From contig CALCOY010000023.1 of assembly GCA_937897325.1 (NCBI GenBank), forward strand, positions 91,446 to 155,445: 64,000 nucleotides of DNA, in the 5' to 3' direction. The stretch's first letter is position 1; every line of letters starts with the position of its first letter. Both the position numbers and the translations under genes were made by a program. Source of the DNA: an uncultured Shimia sp. (GTDB lineage: Bacteria; Pseudomonadota; Alphaproteobacteria; Rhodobacterales; Rhodobacteraceae). Positions 17,812-27,377 of the stretch are shown in pieces. The notes beneath the pieces are model-generated. The model was not told where the DNA came from. It was given only the letters and a program-made list of their open reading frames with translations, and ran no database searches.

Positions 17812-18720
17812 ATGAACCAAGAAATCTCTACCCACGATGCCCCCGAAGATGCGCGCAATGAACATATCCTGATTTACGTCAACGGAGAGATGCGGCCGAG
17901 ACATCAGGCGATGGTCTCGGTCTATGACAGCGGGTTCCTTTTGGGCGACGGCATTTGGGAGGGGCTGCGCCTTTACGACGGGCATATTCCATTCTTCGAC
18001 GATCATCTCGACCGGCTTTGGGAGGCCTCCGCCTACACCGAAATCGAGATCGGGCTTGATCGAGACGCGTTAAAGGCCGCGGTCTGGGAAACGCTCAAGG
18101 TCAATGAAATGATGACGGATGTGCACATTCGCCTGATGGTCACACGTGGCCGCAAGCGCAAACCGTTCCAGCACCCGCATCTGAGCATCTTCGGTTCGAC
18201 CGTCGTGATCATCGCTGAGCATTCCAAACCCGATGACGCAGCGGTCACCCGCGGAATCCGCCTGCACACCGTGCCGCATCATAGAGGCCTGCCGCTGACG
18301 CAGGATGCCAAACTGAACAGCCACTCCAAGCTTAACTGCATCATTGCGCTGAACCATGCGGTGCGGGCCGGTGCGGATGAGGCGTTGATGCTGGACCCGT
18401 TCGGTTTCGTGAACACGACGAATGCCTGCAACTTCTTCATCGTGAAGAAGGAGGCAGTTTGGACGTCGACCGGCGATTATTGTATGAACGGGATCACCCG
18501 ACAGAAGGTGATCGATATCTGCCGCGCCGAACAGATTCCCGTCTTTGAGCGTAACTATTCGCTGGTCGAAACCTATTCGGCGGATGAGGCCTTTCTGACC
18601 GGCACGTTCGGCGCGCAAACGCCTGTTTTTGAAATAGATGGCAGACAGATCGGCGCTGGTCGGACAGGGCCGGTCTTTCATCGGATTCGCACGGCCTACA
18701 AGCGACTGCTCGTCGCTTGA
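17812..18720 (+). CDS. Class-IV PLP aminotransferase (branched-chain/D-amino acid type)
   Basis: 302 aa. ILIYVNGEMRPRHQAMVSVYDSGFLLGDGIWEGLR is recognised by VNGE and SVYDSGFLLGDG, the family's N-terminal signature. KLNSHSKLNCI holds candidate PLP lysines, and EALMLDPFGFVNTTNACNFFIV is the conserved glutamate/PLP-phosphate region. DAAT, IlvE and ADC lyase share this fold, so the substrate is open. The ATG at 17812 is placed by these motifs. lepB follows 55 bp downstream. Confidence 0.85.
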   Translation: MNQEISTHDAPEDARNEHILIYVNGEMRPRHQAMVSVYDSGFLLGDGIWEGLRLYDGHIPFFDDHLDRLWEASAYTEIEIGLDRDALKAAVWETLKVNEMMTDVHIRLMVTRGRKRKPFQHPHLSIFGSTVVIIAEHSKPDDAAVTRGIRLHTVPHHRGLPLTQDAKLNSHSKLNCIIALNHAVRAGADEALMLDPFGFVNTTNACNFFIVKKEAVWTSTGDYCMNGITRQKVIDICRAEQIPVFERNYSLVETYSADEAFLTGTFGAQTPVFEIDGRQIGAGRTGPVFHRIRTAYKRLLVA

Positions 18721-18775
18721 CACCCATGCCCCCCGCCCGCATGTAGCATCGAAGCCCTACGAGCAGGAGTGCGGG

Positions 18776-19600
18776 ATGGCCGTCAAGGAAAAGTCCGAAA
18801 ATACGATTGTCGAAACAATCAAGACGGTCGTCTACGCCCTGCTGATTGCAGGTGTGTTCCGGACACTGTTCTTTCAGCCATTCTGGATTCCGTCGGGATC
18901 AATGAAGGAAACCCTTCTGATCGGGGATTTCCTGTTCGTCAACAAGATGGCTTACGGCTATTCGTACGCCTCTTGCCCCAGTCTTCCTTTTGCCGGGATC
19001 GACGCCAAGGACGTCTGCGGGTTTTTTGATGGCGACAACACGCGGTTTTGGGGCGGCGAGCCGCAGCGCGGCGATGTCGTTGTTTTCCGCCATCCGATCC
19101 AGGGCACGGACTACATCAAGCGTCTTGTCGGTCTGCCTGGTGACCGCGTGCAGATGCGGGGTGGCGTGCTCTATCTGAATGATCAGCCGGTGCGGCAGGA
19201 AGCCGCTGGCACATTCGTTGAGGTAATGGAACGCCAGGGGCCGCAAGGTCTTCAGCCCCGTTGCGAGACCGGCGCAGTCGGTATGGGCGGTGAATGTGCA
19301 AAATCCCGCTTCATCGAGACTCTGCCTGAGGGCGAGACGCATGTGATCCTGAATATTGGACCCCACTCTTCCGATGACACGCGGGTCTTTCAGGTGCCCG
19401 AGGGGCATTTCTTTTTCGTTGGCGACAATCGTGATAATTCCGCAGATAGCCGTATGGCACAGCTGAATGGTGGGGTCGGCTTCGTGCCTTACGAAAATCT
19501 GATCGGGCGGGCGGATCGGATCATGTTCTCGTCCGCCGGTCGATCGATGCTGTTTTTCTGGACTTGGCGCAGTGATCGGTATTTCAAGAGGATCGAGTGA
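18776..19600 (+). CDS. lepB: Signal peptidase I
   Basis: Cleaves signal peptides at the outer face of the inner membrane. 274 aa with an N-terminal TM anchor (TVVYALLIAGVFRTLFF). The Ser/Lys dyad is intact: S42 in IPSGSMKETLL and K115 in TDYIKRLVGLPGD. The C-terminal box FFVGDNRDNSADSR is present. ATG at 18776 follows GCAGGAG. A degenerate second LepB-like gene begins 4 bases before its stop, then rnc and era. Confidence 0.95.
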   Translation: MAVKEKSENTIVETIKTVVYALLIAGVFRTLFFQPFWIPSGSMKETLLIGDFLFVNKMAYGYSYASCPSLPFAGIDAKDVCGFFDGDNTRFWGGEPQRGDVVVFRHPIQGTDYIKRLVGLPGDRVQMRGGVLYLNDQPVRQEAAGTFVEVMERQGPQGLQPRCETGAVGMGGECAKSRFIETLPEGETHVILNIGPHSSDDTRVFQVPEGHFFFVGDNRDNSADSRMAQLNGGVGFVPYENLIGRADRIMFSSAGRSMLFFWTWRSDRYFKRIE

Positions 19601-20627
19601 CCGACGCGACAACTTCGTTGATATCTCTTGCTCTGATCCGGGACAGTTTTGATTGGGCAGGCCGAAGTGGACGAAGCCTTTACGTGATCTTGCTAGCTGC
19701 TTCTATTGCACTGCTTGTCCCATCATTGCAGCTTCCGAAGCTAAGCCAATGGGGTCTTTTGATGTGTCCGCAGGCCGGGCTGTCGCTGATGTCTTTTGTC
19801 AGCCACGCAATTCGTCGTTTGAACGACTTCGAATGGAGCCGTTGGCTGGCGTGGCTTTTCTTGGTTCCGGTTGTCAGTGCGCTTCCTGCGATCCTTTTGA
19901 TTTTCCGAAAAGGGTCTGCGTTGCGCAACAGGCAGCCCTCATTCGCCCCGAGAATGGGTTTAGCTGTTGCGTTCTTTTGGCTTTGTTCATTGCTTCCCGT
20001 GCGTCCTGGCATCCATTCAACATCCCGTCCGGAAGTATGAAACCTAACCTTCTGCCCCGCGACTATCTGATCGCCATGCGTGCCCTTGGCCGACCGGAAC
20101 GCGGCGAGGTCATTTTGTTCCGACATCACGCAACAGCTGATATCTACATCGAGCGGCTGGTCGCGATGTCGGTCGCTTCCGTTCAGATGGTGGATGGCGT
20201 TTTGCATCTGAACGGAGAAGCGATGGCCATGTCGCCCTTGCCGGACTGGGTTGAAGCACGTGGTCCACAAGGCCGGCTTGGTCTGACACCGCGCTGCACC
20301 AATCCGTCTGTTGAAGAAAGCTGCACAAATCCGTCTGTTGAAGAAACATGTGAAAATGGTCGGATGTTGGAGCGCTTGCCGAATGGACGCTCCTATGCTG
20401 TTCTTGGCATCGGCGAACAACGGTATGACAACACGTCGGTGACTGACCTGCCCGAAGGATATCTTTTTGTGCTGGGTGACAATCGTGACAATGCATTGCA
20501 CAGCCGTATTGCACCAGTGTCAGGTGGCCCCGGTTTGGTGCCCGAAGAAAACGTCGTCTGGCGGCCCTCACTGCGGGTCTTCTCTTCAACAGATGCGGCA
20601 GGTCGCTTCTTGAGGTGGGTGCATTGA
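19597..20627 (+). pseudogene. Frameshifted DUF805-LepB fusion lacking the catalytic lysine
   Basis: The first 130 codons encode a DUF805-like membrane part (DWAGRSGRSLYV, HAIRRLNDFEWSRWLAW, LVPVVSALPAILL). The frame then stops at 20040. Homology resumes in the -1 frame from about 19980: LFIASRASWHPFNIPSGSM supplies the TM anchor and nucleophilic Ser of a signal peptidase I, ending [12 protein letters not shown] and VH at 20627. The expected YIKRLVGLPGD reads YIERLVAMSVAS, so the general-base Lys is Glu and the Gly-Asp is lost. A 27-bp tandem duplication lies at 20293-20346. It overlaps lepB by 4 bases and rnc by a few. A dead paralogue or a split non-catalytic protein are the alternatives. 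Confidence 0.7.
20293..20346 (+). repeat. 27-bp tandem duplication
   Basis: Two copies, 20293-20319 and 20320-20346, differ at one base. They duplicate nine codons (CTNPSVEES / CTNPSVEET) inside the degenerate signal-peptidase frame. The length preserves the frame. Confidence 0.85.
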
Positions 20628-21310
20628 AGCTGTCAGCGGACCTCAAAGCTTTCGAGGCGCGCATAGGTCACACGTTTTCGCAGCCGCAGATCCTCATCCG
20701 CGCGCTCACGCACTCATCGTTCGGGTCGGCGCATCGCGAAGACAATCAGCGGCTGGAATTTTTGGGGGATCGCGTTCTGGGCCTGGTGATGGCGGAAGCG
20801 CTGCTTGAGGCAGATCCTGAAGCTTCTGAAGGGGCGTTGGCGCCCCGGTTCAACACCCTTGTGCGCAAGGAAACCTGCGCGGATGTGGCGCGTGACATCG
20901 GTTTGGGGGATGTCCTGCGTCTGGGCCGGTCCGAGATGCTGTCGGGCGGGCGGCGCAAGCTGGCGCTGTTGGGCGACGCGATGGAGGCGGTGATTGCCGC
21001 TGTGCATCGAGATGCGGGCTTTGAGGCGGCGCGCGCCATGATCCTGCGCCTTTGGGGGCAGCGGATCAACAAGGTCGAGGATGACGCGCGCGATGCCAAG
21101 ACGGCCTTGCAGGAATGGGCGCAGGCACGTGGGTTATCACCGCCGGAATATGTCGAAACAGAGCGCAGCGGGCCTGATCATGCGCCGAACTTTACGATCG
21201 CCGCCCGCCTGGAGACGGGCGAAGAGGCGCGGGCACAGGCCGGATCGAAGCGCGAAGCGCAACAAGGCGCAGCAAAGGCTTTGCTGTCGAAGATGGGGGA
21301 TGGCGCATGA
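20624..21310 (+). CDS. rnc: Ribonuclease III
   Basis: Processes rRNA precursors and other double-stranded RNA. The signature [14 protein letters not shown] and the acidic [12 protein letters not shown] give the two-metal site. A C-terminal dsRNA-binding domain follows ([12 protein letters not shown] to [15 protein letters not shown]). I chose the TTG at 20624, which overlaps the preceding TGA and gives the usual MKLSADL start. A GTG at 20615 would add three residues. It is coupled to era by ATGA. Confidence 0.95.
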   Translation: MKLSADLKAFEARIGHTFSQPQILIRALTHSSFGSAHREDNQRLEFLGDRVLGLVMAEALLEADPEASEGALAPRFNTLVRKETCADVARDIGLGDVLRLGRSEMLSGGRRKLALLGDAMEAVIAAVHRDAGFEAARAMILRLWGQRINKVEDDARDAKTALQEWAQARGLSPPEYVETERSGPDHAPNFTIAARLETGEEARAQAGSKREAQQGAAKALLSKMGDGA

Positions 21311-22215
21311 CCACGCGCGCGGGTTTCGTCGCCCTGATCGGAGAGCCCAATGCGGGCAAGTCCACGCTTCTCAACCTCATGGTGGGTGCCAAGGTCAGTA
21401 TCGTCACCCACAAGGTGCAGACGACACGGGCGCGGATCCGCGGGGTGGCGATGGAAGGTCAGAGCCAGATCGTTTTTGTCGACACGCCGGGCCTTTTCCA
21501 GCCGCGCCGGCGTTTGGATCGCGCGATGGTTGCAGCGGCCTGGGGCGGTGCTGCGGACGCGGATATCATCGTCCTGTTGATCGAGGCGCATCGTGGTCTG
21601 ACGGAAGGTGTGCAGCGCATCCTTGAACGCCTGGGTGAGGTGGGCGAAGGTCGCCGCATCGCGCTTGCCATCAACAAGATCGACCGGGTCGAGGCGCCGG
21701 TGCTTCTGGGCCTGACGCAGAAGCTGAACGAAAGCTTCGCATTTGCCGAGACATTCATGATCTCTGCCGAAAGGGGTCACGGTGTCGATGACCTGCGGGC
21801 TTGGCTTTCCGCTGAGGTGCCGGAAGGTCCCTGGCTCTATCCTGAGGATCAGGTGGCTGATCTGCCAATGCGCATGATCGCGGCGGAGATGACCCGCGAG
21901 AAACTGACCCTGCGTCTACATCAGGAACTGCCCTATCAACTGACGGTCGAGACCGAAAGCTGGGAAGAACGCAAGGACGGGTCTGCCCGGATCGAACAGA
22001 TCATATACGTGGCGCGGGATGGTCACAAAGGCATTGTCCTGGGCCAAAAAGGTGAGACGATCAAGGCGGTCAGCAAGGCTGCGCGGGAAGAGTTGGAAAC
22101 CTTCATGGAGCGCAAGGTGCATCTTTTCTTGCAGGTTAAGGTCCGGACAGGCTGGCAGGACGAGGCCGAACGCTACAGCGAGATGGGCCTCGATTTCCGC
22201 GATGGCGACGGCTAG
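21307..22215 (+). CDS. era: GTPase Era
   Basis: Essential 16S rRNA/30S assembly GTPase. 302 aa. G1 [13 protein letters not shown] at residues 11-23, G3 [17 protein letters not shown]4 NKIDRV; the C-terminal KH domain includes [21 protein letters not shown]. It overlaps rnc by 4 bases and is followed after 3 bp by the DUF1491 gene, as in other Rhodobacterales. Confidence 0.97.
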   Translation: MTTRAGFVALIGEPNAGKSTLLNLMVGAKVSIVTHKVQTTRARIRGVAMEGQSQIVFVDTPGLFQPRRRLDRAMVAAAWGGAADADIIVLLIEAHRGLTEGVQRILERLGEVGEGRRIALAINKIDRVEAPVLLGLTQKLNESFAFAETFMISAERGHGVDDLRAWLSAEVPEGPWLYPEDQVADLPMRMIAAEMTREKLTLRLHQELPYQLTVETESWEERKDGSARIEQIIYVARDGHKGIVLGQKGETIKAVSKAAREELETFMERKVHLFLQVKVRTGWQDEAERYSEMGLDFRDGDG

Positions 22216-22218
22216 GCC

Positions 22219-22548
22219 ATGACGCGCCTAACCAGCCGGTTCTGGGTGGATGCCTATCTTGCGCGATTGCGTCTGATGGATGTGCCAGCCTTTGTGGTTT
22301 CGCACGGGGATGACACGGCGGGGGCTGTTCTGGTCAAGCTCAACACCCTCGACGGTCGGGGCCAGCTTTTCCAGCGGTCCTTCGATCTGCAGACGGGTGA
22401 TCGCAAATGGGCGGTGCTGGCCGAGGGAGATGAGGCCGAGGTCGATGCGTCGGTTGTCCAGCAGCGTGGCTTTGATCCTGATCTCTGGGTGATTGAGGTC
22501 GAGGATCGGGCTGGCCGGCACATGCTGGATGACCCCTCGCTTACCTGA
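22219..22548 (+). CDS. DUF1491 family protein
   Basis: 109 aa. TRLTSRFWVDAYLARL, AAGAVLVKLN-like TAGAVLVKLNTLDG, and a C-terminal GFDPDLWVIEVEDRAGRHML are typical DUF1491 segments. This small cytoplasmic protein is restricted mainly to alphaproteobacteria and usually lies between era and recO. No function is assigned. It is three bases from era and overlaps the next minus-strand gene tail-to-tail by 8. Confidence 0.88.
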   Translation: MTRLTSRFWVDAYLARLRLMDVPAFVVSHGDDTAGAVLVKLNTLDGRGQLFQRSFDLQTGDRKWAVLAEGDEAEVDASVVQQRGFDPDLWVIEVEDRAGRHMLDDPSLT

Positions 22549-23140
22549 TGCGTTTTGCCAACATGATCAGGGCAAGTCCGGTCAGCCAGAATGTGATCAT
22601 GAGGCCGACTGCATAGGCGATGACCGTTGGCCAACCAACAAGTGGTGGGTCGAGGAAAAAGTAGGGATGCCGCCCGTCGACTTCGCCGCGGATCAACGCA
22701 TAGGAGGAATAGAGCGCGGGCCAGATAAGCCACTGGGCTGAATGGCCACGTTTCAGGGAGGTCTTCGGTGCAAATCTGATCCACCAAAGAACAACGGCGA
22801 TCGGCAGCACCGTATGCAATCCGTGATCGGCCCACCATTCAAGCCCATGCAGATCCCGCGCCAGCAAAGCGTGATAGACCACCCCGATGATGGCGGCCCA
22901 CACGGCAAGCGCCGCTGCCCAGTCGGGCCGTGCGCGTCCAGTGCGGCCAAAGCGCGCAAAGGAGTATGCGATCATAAGGGTCGTCAGATATGTGAAGTAT
23001 CGCGCCTGACGCCAAAGATGCTCGAAAAGCGTGCGTTCCGGGTGGGACAGCATTTCGGTGTAGGTACGAAACAGATAGGCCGCGACAGCAAAAAGCGCGA
23101 CCAGGGTCGCAGTCTGGCGGGCGTTTTGGGACAATTTCAT
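22541..23140 (-). CDS. Pr6Pr-type membrane protein
   Basis: 199 aa with about six TM helices. The arrangement of FEHLWRQARYFTYLTTLMIAY, DHGLHTVLPIAVVLWWIRF and YSSYALIRGEVDGRHPYFFLD matches Pr6Pr family membrane proteins (FAR-17a/AIG1-like), in which a conserved His-rich second half is seen. The catalytic role is unknown. It lies antisense between DUF1491 and recO, so it interrupts an otherwise plus-strand run. Confidence 0.75.
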   Translation of the reverse strand: MKLSQNARQTATLVALFAVAAYLFRTYTEMLSHPERTLFEHLWRQARYFTYLTTLMIAYSFARFGRTGRARPDWAAALAVWAAIIGVVYHALLARDLHGLEWWADHGLHTVLPIAVVLWWIRFAPKTSLKRGHSAQWLIWPALYSSYALIRGEVDGRHPYFFLDPPLVGWPTVIAYAVGLMITFWLTGLALIMLAKRIR

Positions 23141-23219
23141 TTTACGATCTTAAAGTTGCCGTGCTGGAGCTGCCAGTAGACATCTTGTGATTGGCGCGCG
23201 ACCTGCCGATAGTCGTTGG

Positions 23220-23969
23220 ATGGAGTGGCGCGACGAGGGGATTTTGCTGTCCGTCAGGCGGCATGGCGAGACCAGCGCCATCATAGAGGTGTTCACTCAG
23301 GACAGGGGTCGTCATGCAGGCGTTGTCCGGGGCGGCACGGGCAGGAAGATCGCACCCATTTTGCAACCCGGTGCGCAGTTGGACGTGGCCTGGCGCGCAC
23401 GGCTTGAAGATCATATCGGCACCTTCACTGTCGAGCCTGTTCGCAGTCGGGCTGCCCTTGTTATGGGCGACCGTCTGGCGTTGGCCGGTCTGAACGCGGT
23501 GACCGCACTTTTGTCCTTTTGCCTGCCGGATCGCGAAGCGCATCAAGAGCTCTATCGCCGGTCAGAGCAACTTTTGGACCTTTTGGGACAGAACGAGGTG
23601 TGGCCGCTGGCTTACCTCAAGTGGGAAGTGTCTCTGCTCGAAGAGATGGGTTACGGGCTCGATCTTTCAGTCTGTGCCGTGACAGGCGGCTCCGATGACC
23701 TGGTCTATGTCTCGCCCAAATCCGGACGCGCCGTGTCGCGGCAAGGGGCGGGGGATTGGGCAGATCGTCTTTTGCCTCTGCCGCCGGTCTTGCGGGGCGA
23801 TGGGCCTGCCCCGGATGCTGAGATCACCGAGGCTCTGCAAACGACCGGCTATTTCCTCTCTGCGCATCTTGCGGCGCAACTGGGTTCAAGACCGGTGCCA
23901 GATGCGCGCGAGCGATTTGTGGCTGCGTTTCTCCGCTTAGCGCAGGGCGAGCACAAGATCGACAAGTGA
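23220..23969 (+). CDS. recO: DNA repair protein RecO
   Basis: 249 aa. [32 protein letters not shown] is recognisable by EGILLS, GE(T/N)S and the OB-fold N-terminus. [22 protein letters not shown] is the central RecO motif (LLxxxGYxLDLxxCAxTG). RecO loads RecA at gaps with RecR. The start at 23220 follows the family N-terminus. The gene overlaps the TetR gene tail-to-tail by 33 bases. Confidence 0.95.
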   Translation: MEWRDEGILLSVRRHGETSAIIEVFTQDRGRHAGVVRGGTGRKIAPILQPGAQLDVAWRARLEDHIGTFTVEPVRSRAALVMGDRLALAGLNAVTALLSFCLPDREAHQELYRRSEQLLDLLGQNEVWPLAYLKWEVSLLEEMGYGLDLSVCAVTGGSDDLVYVSPKSGRAVSRQGAGDWADRLLPLPPVLRGDGPAPDAEITEALQTTGYFLSAHLAAQLGSRPVPDARERFVAAFLRLAQGEHKIDK

Positions 23970-24461
23970 TGAATACGCCTTTTGGACCTTTCCATTCATT
24001 TCGCCCATCTGCGCCATTCCAATGATGCTCCCGTAGACGGCTTTGGCATAGTCGGGGTCGGTTACGCCGATGCTCGAAAAAAGCGCCGTCAGGTACTTCA
24101 GACGCTCATTGTCGACTTGCGCAATCACATTGCGGACCTCTTCAGATGAATGCGCCCAAGCGCGAAGTGCATTGTCTGTCGGATCTGCCTGTATCTCTTC
24201 ACCGAAACGGCGCAGGCGATCGGCGACCGGACCTTCATCCTCAAGAAGATTGACGACCTGCGAGAATGCGGCGGCCTGCCAATGGTTCAGCACCGCCGCG
24301 TGAAAGGCGGGCACATCCTTGAAATGCCAATAGAAAGAGCCCTTTGTCGTTTTCAACGAACGGGCCAGAGGTTCGGCTTTCAGCGCCTGTGGGCCATGGT
24401 TCGCCAGTTCGGACAAACCTGCCTCAATCCACGCCACGGGTGTCAGCGTATCTTTTGCCAT
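23937..24461 (-). CDS. TetR family transcriptional regulator
   Basis: 174 aa. The helix-turn-helix is in [24 protein letters not shown], the TetR recognition motif. The C-terminal ligand domain has no recognised specificity. No divergent target gene is adjacent, since the sigma gene upstream runs in the same direction 44 bp away. Its regulon is therefore unknown. Confidence 0.88.
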   Translation of the reverse strand: MAKDTLTPVAWIEAGLSELANHGPQALKAEPLARSLKTTKGSFYWHFKDVPAFHAAVLNHWQAAAFSQVVNLLEDEGPVADRLRRFGEEIQADPTDNALRAWAHSSEEVRNVIAQVDNERLKYLTALFSSIGVTDPDYAKAVYGSIIGMAQMGEMNGKVQKAYSSLVDLVLALR

Positions 24462-24504
24462 GGCGGGGCGATACGCATCAGCATAAGCTGTTGCAAGACC
24501 AAAC

Positions 24505-25689
24505 CTAAAGTTGAGCGGATTGCCGCAAAAGCCACATTCTCATCTCGGGTTCTGTGCACAGTTTTGTGGCAGTCTCATAAGAACTTCGGGCTTTTGCTGT
24601 TTGCCCCGTCTGTGCCAGAAAATGAGCTAAGGCCGCATGAAACGGTTGAAAATCAGAGATCTTCTCTGAGTCGAACCCTTCAAGCAGGGCAAGTCCCGCC
24701 TCAGGTGTGGTCGCGCGTCCTATCGCGACGGCGCGGGCGACCAGTGCACCAAGTGTCGGATAAAGCCGCACCAATGCCTCGTTCAATTGCGCCAGCGCGG
24801 CCCAATCGGTAATGCCTGTCGTTGCGCGATGTGCGTGCACTGCCTGAATTGCCGCCTCGATCTGGAAGCGTCCGATCCCCTTCATGGCCTCGGCCCGGGT
24901 CAACATGTGGGCGGCATGGTTGATTATGTCGTGATCCCAAAGTGCTGTGTCCTGTTCGCTGACCGGGACCAGCATGCCGTCAACGATGCGCGCCGTTTTG
25001 CGCGACTGACCGAACGCGATCAACGCGGCGAGGCCAAGGGGTTCGGGGTTTTCCGGCATCAGGCGCGAGAGCAGGACGGCAAGATACAGCGCTTCATCGC
25101 TCAGCGTTTCGCCGCCTTGCAGCCAGTCAAGCGCATAGACCCCATAGACCGCTTCCAGGACGGCAGCGAGACGGCCGGGCAGATCGGGCGCGTCCGGTAC
25201 GCGGAAGGCGATGCCGCTCGCCTTGATCTTGGCTTTGGCGCGCACCAGACGCTGTGCCATCGCGGTGGGGGAGACGACAAAGCAACGGGCGATTTCGGCG
25301 GCTTCTATACCAAGCACCGTTTGCAGCATGAGCGGTGTGTGCAGGGCGCGGTCAATGGCGGGATGCGCGCAGACAAACATCAGTTTCAGACGCTCATCGG
25401 GGAAGTCGGCAATCGGCTGGGTGGCAATCTCGGGCATATCGTCCTCGGGGGCCAGGCGCGCGGCGCGCCTTTGGTGATCTGTCAGCCGGTTGCGCGCGGT
25501 GGTCAGAAGCCACGCTTCGGGCCGGTTAGGGATACCATCCTGTGGCCAGCAGCTAAGTGCTTTGGCAAAGGCATCGGCCAGCGCGTCTTCGGCGGCTGCA
25601 ATATCGGCGGTGCGGCTGGCTAGGATCGCCAGAAGTCGACCGTAAGAGGCACGCGCGGCCTGTTCCGCCGCGCGTGCCGCATCATTCAT
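24505..25689 (-). CDS. ECF42-like RNA polymerase sigma factor with long C-terminal extension
   Basis: 394 aa. The N-terminal part has sigma-2 features (AAEDALADAFAKAL, PEAWLLTTARNRLTDHQRR) and sigma-4 features (EIARCFVVSPTAMAQRLVRAKAKI). A helical TPR-like C-terminal domain of about 200 residues follows (LLEGFDSEKISDFQPFHAALAHFLAQ). This architecture with an adjacent DGPF/YCII gene defines the ECF42 group, which lacks a classical anti-sigma factor. The ATG at 25689 overlaps the YCII stop by 4 bases. Signal unknown. Confidence 0.88.
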   Translation of the reverse strand: MNDAARAAEQAARASYGRLLAILASRTADIAAAEDALADAFAKALSCWPQDGIPNRPEAWLLTTARNRLTDHQRRAARLAPEDDMPEIATQPIADFPDERLKLMFVCAHPAIDRALHTPLMLQTVLGIEAAEIARCFVVSPTAMAQRLVRAKAKIKASGIAFRVPDAPDLPGRLAAVLEAVYGVYALDWLQGGETLSDEALYLAVLLSRLMPENPEPLGLAALIAFGQSRKTARIVDGMLVPVSEQDTALWDHDIINHAAHMLTRAEAMKGIGRFQIEAAIQAVHAHRATTGITDWAALAQLNEALVRLYPTLGALVARAVAIGRATTPEAGLALLEGFDSEKISDFQPFHAALAHFLAQTGQTAKARSSYETATKLCTEPEMRMWLLRQSAQL

Positions 25690-26039
25690 GCGCTGTCCAT
25701 CGCAGAGGCGCGCACTTCGACCTTGCCGTACTGCGCTGCGGGGCACTTTTTGGCCCATGCGAGGGCCGCATCGAGGTCAGGCACATCCACAGTAAAGAAA
25801 CCACCCAGTGTTTCCTTGGTGTCGGCAAAGGGGCCGTCCTGGACCATCTCTGTGCCGCCTGCCAGCGAAACGGTCGTTGCGGTGTCTGCAGGATGCAGCC
25901 AATCCGTGTCGATGAAAACACCGGCTTCCTGCAAGGCTCCGATGTAAGCACCGTAAACCTCCTTCTCCTTGGCCCAGTCTTCCGGTGTCATGTCGGCGAA
26001 ATCGGCAGGGTTAGTGTAAAGCAAGAATGTGTAGCGCAT
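25686..26039 (-). CDS. DGPF-motif YCII family protein
   Basis: 117 aa. MRYTFLLYTNPAD start and VQDGPFADTKETLGGFF with the DGPF tetrapeptide at residues 68-71. DGPF proteins accompany ECF42 sigma factors, as here. They have a ferredoxin-like YCII fold, with no proven enzyme activity. A partner or output role for the sigma factor is inferred from linkage and coupling (ATGA). Confidence 0.9.
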   Translation of the reverse strand: MRYTFLLYTNPADFADMTPEDWAKEKEVYGAYIGALQEAGVFIDTDWLHPADTATTVSLAGGTEMVQDGPFADTKETLGGFFTVDVPDLDAALAWAKKCPAAQYGKVEVRASAMDSA

Positions 26040-26052
26040 TGAAAAAGCTCCC

Positions 26053-26562
26053 TTAAGATGTCGTTTTCAGGTTGGCGAGACCCTGTTCCAGAGTTTTGCC
26101 CATCATCCGATCCATGAAAAGACCAAAGACACGGGCAACCGGGTTCAGTCCCATGTCTGCCTCGACACGCCAAGTGACCAGCGTCTTGTCCTCATGCGGA
26201 ACTGCCGTAAGGACTTGCTTGGGCTGACCCATCGGACCCAAATCAATCTCATAGGTGACGGATGTGTCACTGATCTCGGTCACGGTCTGCGTGCCTTTGC
26301 CGTCCTTGCCATCGAACCGGAAACCCGAACCGATACCGCGATCCGGCCCGAAAGGTTCGATCTTCAGATCGGGGTCGGCTGTACGATAGGGGTTGAAGCT
26401 GGTGAAGCCGCTGGTCGATCCGGCCCGGGCAATGATGTCGCCGTAAGCGGTTTCGATTTCGGCTTTGCGCTCGACCGTGACATGGCGCGGGGTCAGATAG
26501 ATCGATGCAGTGATCGCGATCAGGGCTGCCGCACCGATGCCGATGGATTGAATGAGTGTCAT
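26053..26562 (-). CDS. SRPBCC (polyketide cyclase-like) membrane-anchored protein
   Basis: 169 aa. An N-terminal hydrophobic anchor (IGIGAAALIAITASIYL) is followed by a START/SRPBCC ligand-cavity domain with RHVTVERKAEI, GSGFRFDGKDGKGTQTVTE and LVTWRVEADMGLNPVARVFGLFMD. The family binds hydrophobic small molecules. It is the first gene of the SRPBCC-YCII-sigma unit, with gaps of 13 and -4 bases. Confidence 0.8.
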   Translation of the reverse strand: MTLIQSIGIGAAALIAITASIYLTPRHVTVERKAEIETAYGDIIARAGSTSGFTSFNPYRTADPDLKIEPFGPDRGIGSGFRFDGKDGKGTQTVTEISDTSVTYEIDLGPMGQPKQVLTAVPHEDKTLVTWRVEADMGLNPVARVFGLFMDRMMGKTLEQGLANLKTTS

Positions 26563-26708
26563 AAGTCCCTCCGTTTGTCAGCGAAAGCGGTGTGCTTTCA
26601 TTGACATGACGAACGAGACGCCGCGCGATCGACAGCGCGGCACAGATTATTTTCAGATAATTTGTAAGATATTATTTTTAAAAGATTATTTTCCCTAAAT
26701 AGTTTTCT

Positions 26709-27290
26709 CTACATGATGACCTGCGGATTGAGGGCCACCGTCATCGTCCCCAAGGCGCGGTTCGTATCCGTGTCGATGATGGGAAAGCTTACCTTCATTT
26801 GGTAGACCTGCGTGCTTTCGTCCAATTCCACATCCCCGACCCGGACGTATCCTGACCCCTTGTGAAAAACCTCCAGGAACTGGGCTTCATCGCCTTGGAA
26901 GTAGTCGCTGGTCACACTGCTTATCGCAGCGTTAAGGCCTTTGGCATCAATCAGGATGATCTCTGTAATCGCGCCACCTGATGCGGCGACCCGTTCGCGA
27001 AGGTAGTCCGAGGCCGCCTTGTTCAGAATGGAAGAGATCACTGGTGTCTCAGCATTGCCGACCTCGGCTCTCCATTTCTGATCGAGGTCGGCAATTTCGG
27101 AGGCGGAGTGGCCGGCCGTTTCAATGTTGTTGGCCCGCAATGCATTGATCACCGTAGGCGTGTTGGCCCAAATCGAGATCACGTCTTTATAGTAGTCGCG
27201 CGCAAGAGGCTCAAATTCACCACCACCGGCTGATGCGGTAGACTTGCAAATACACAGGGCCAGCAACGCCGTCGTTCTTTTGAGGAACAT
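26709..27290 (-). CDS. Secreted PDC/Cache-like sensory protein
   Basis: 193 aa. The start at 27290 was chosen because AAAGGA lies 8 bases upstream. The signal peptide FLKRTTALLALCICKSTASA ends near residue 21. The mature part has LAASGGAITEI-like VAASGGAITEIILIDAKGLNAAISSVTSDYFQGDEAQF and a VSFPIIDTDTNRALGTMTVAL end, resembling single Cache (PDC) ligand domains of chemoreceptors and kinases without any attached signalling domain. Free-standing periplasmic Cache-like proteins are known in Rhodobacterales. Ligand unknown. Confidence 0.6.
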   Translation of the reverse strand: MFLKRTTALLALCICKSTASAGGGEFEPLARDYYKDVISIWANTPTVINALRANNIETAGHSASEIADLDQKWRAEVGNAETPVISSILNKAASDYLRERVAASGGAITEIILIDAKGLNAAISSVTSDYFQGDEAQFLEVFHKGSGYVRVGDVELDESTQVYQMKVSFPIIDTDTNRALGTMTVALNPQVIM

Positions 27291-27377
27291 GGAGCATCCT
27301 TTCATTCATATCCGAGGGACCACTGCTCTTTGACTAGAAAAGGATGTTTAAGGCCGGGTTATCAGGGGCTCGCCCGT

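Noticed and set aside
26640..26705. A/T-rich block as a possible attachment or integration site
   Set aside because: There is no tRNA, integrase or direct repeat. It is better explained as the promoter region of the SRPBCC operon.
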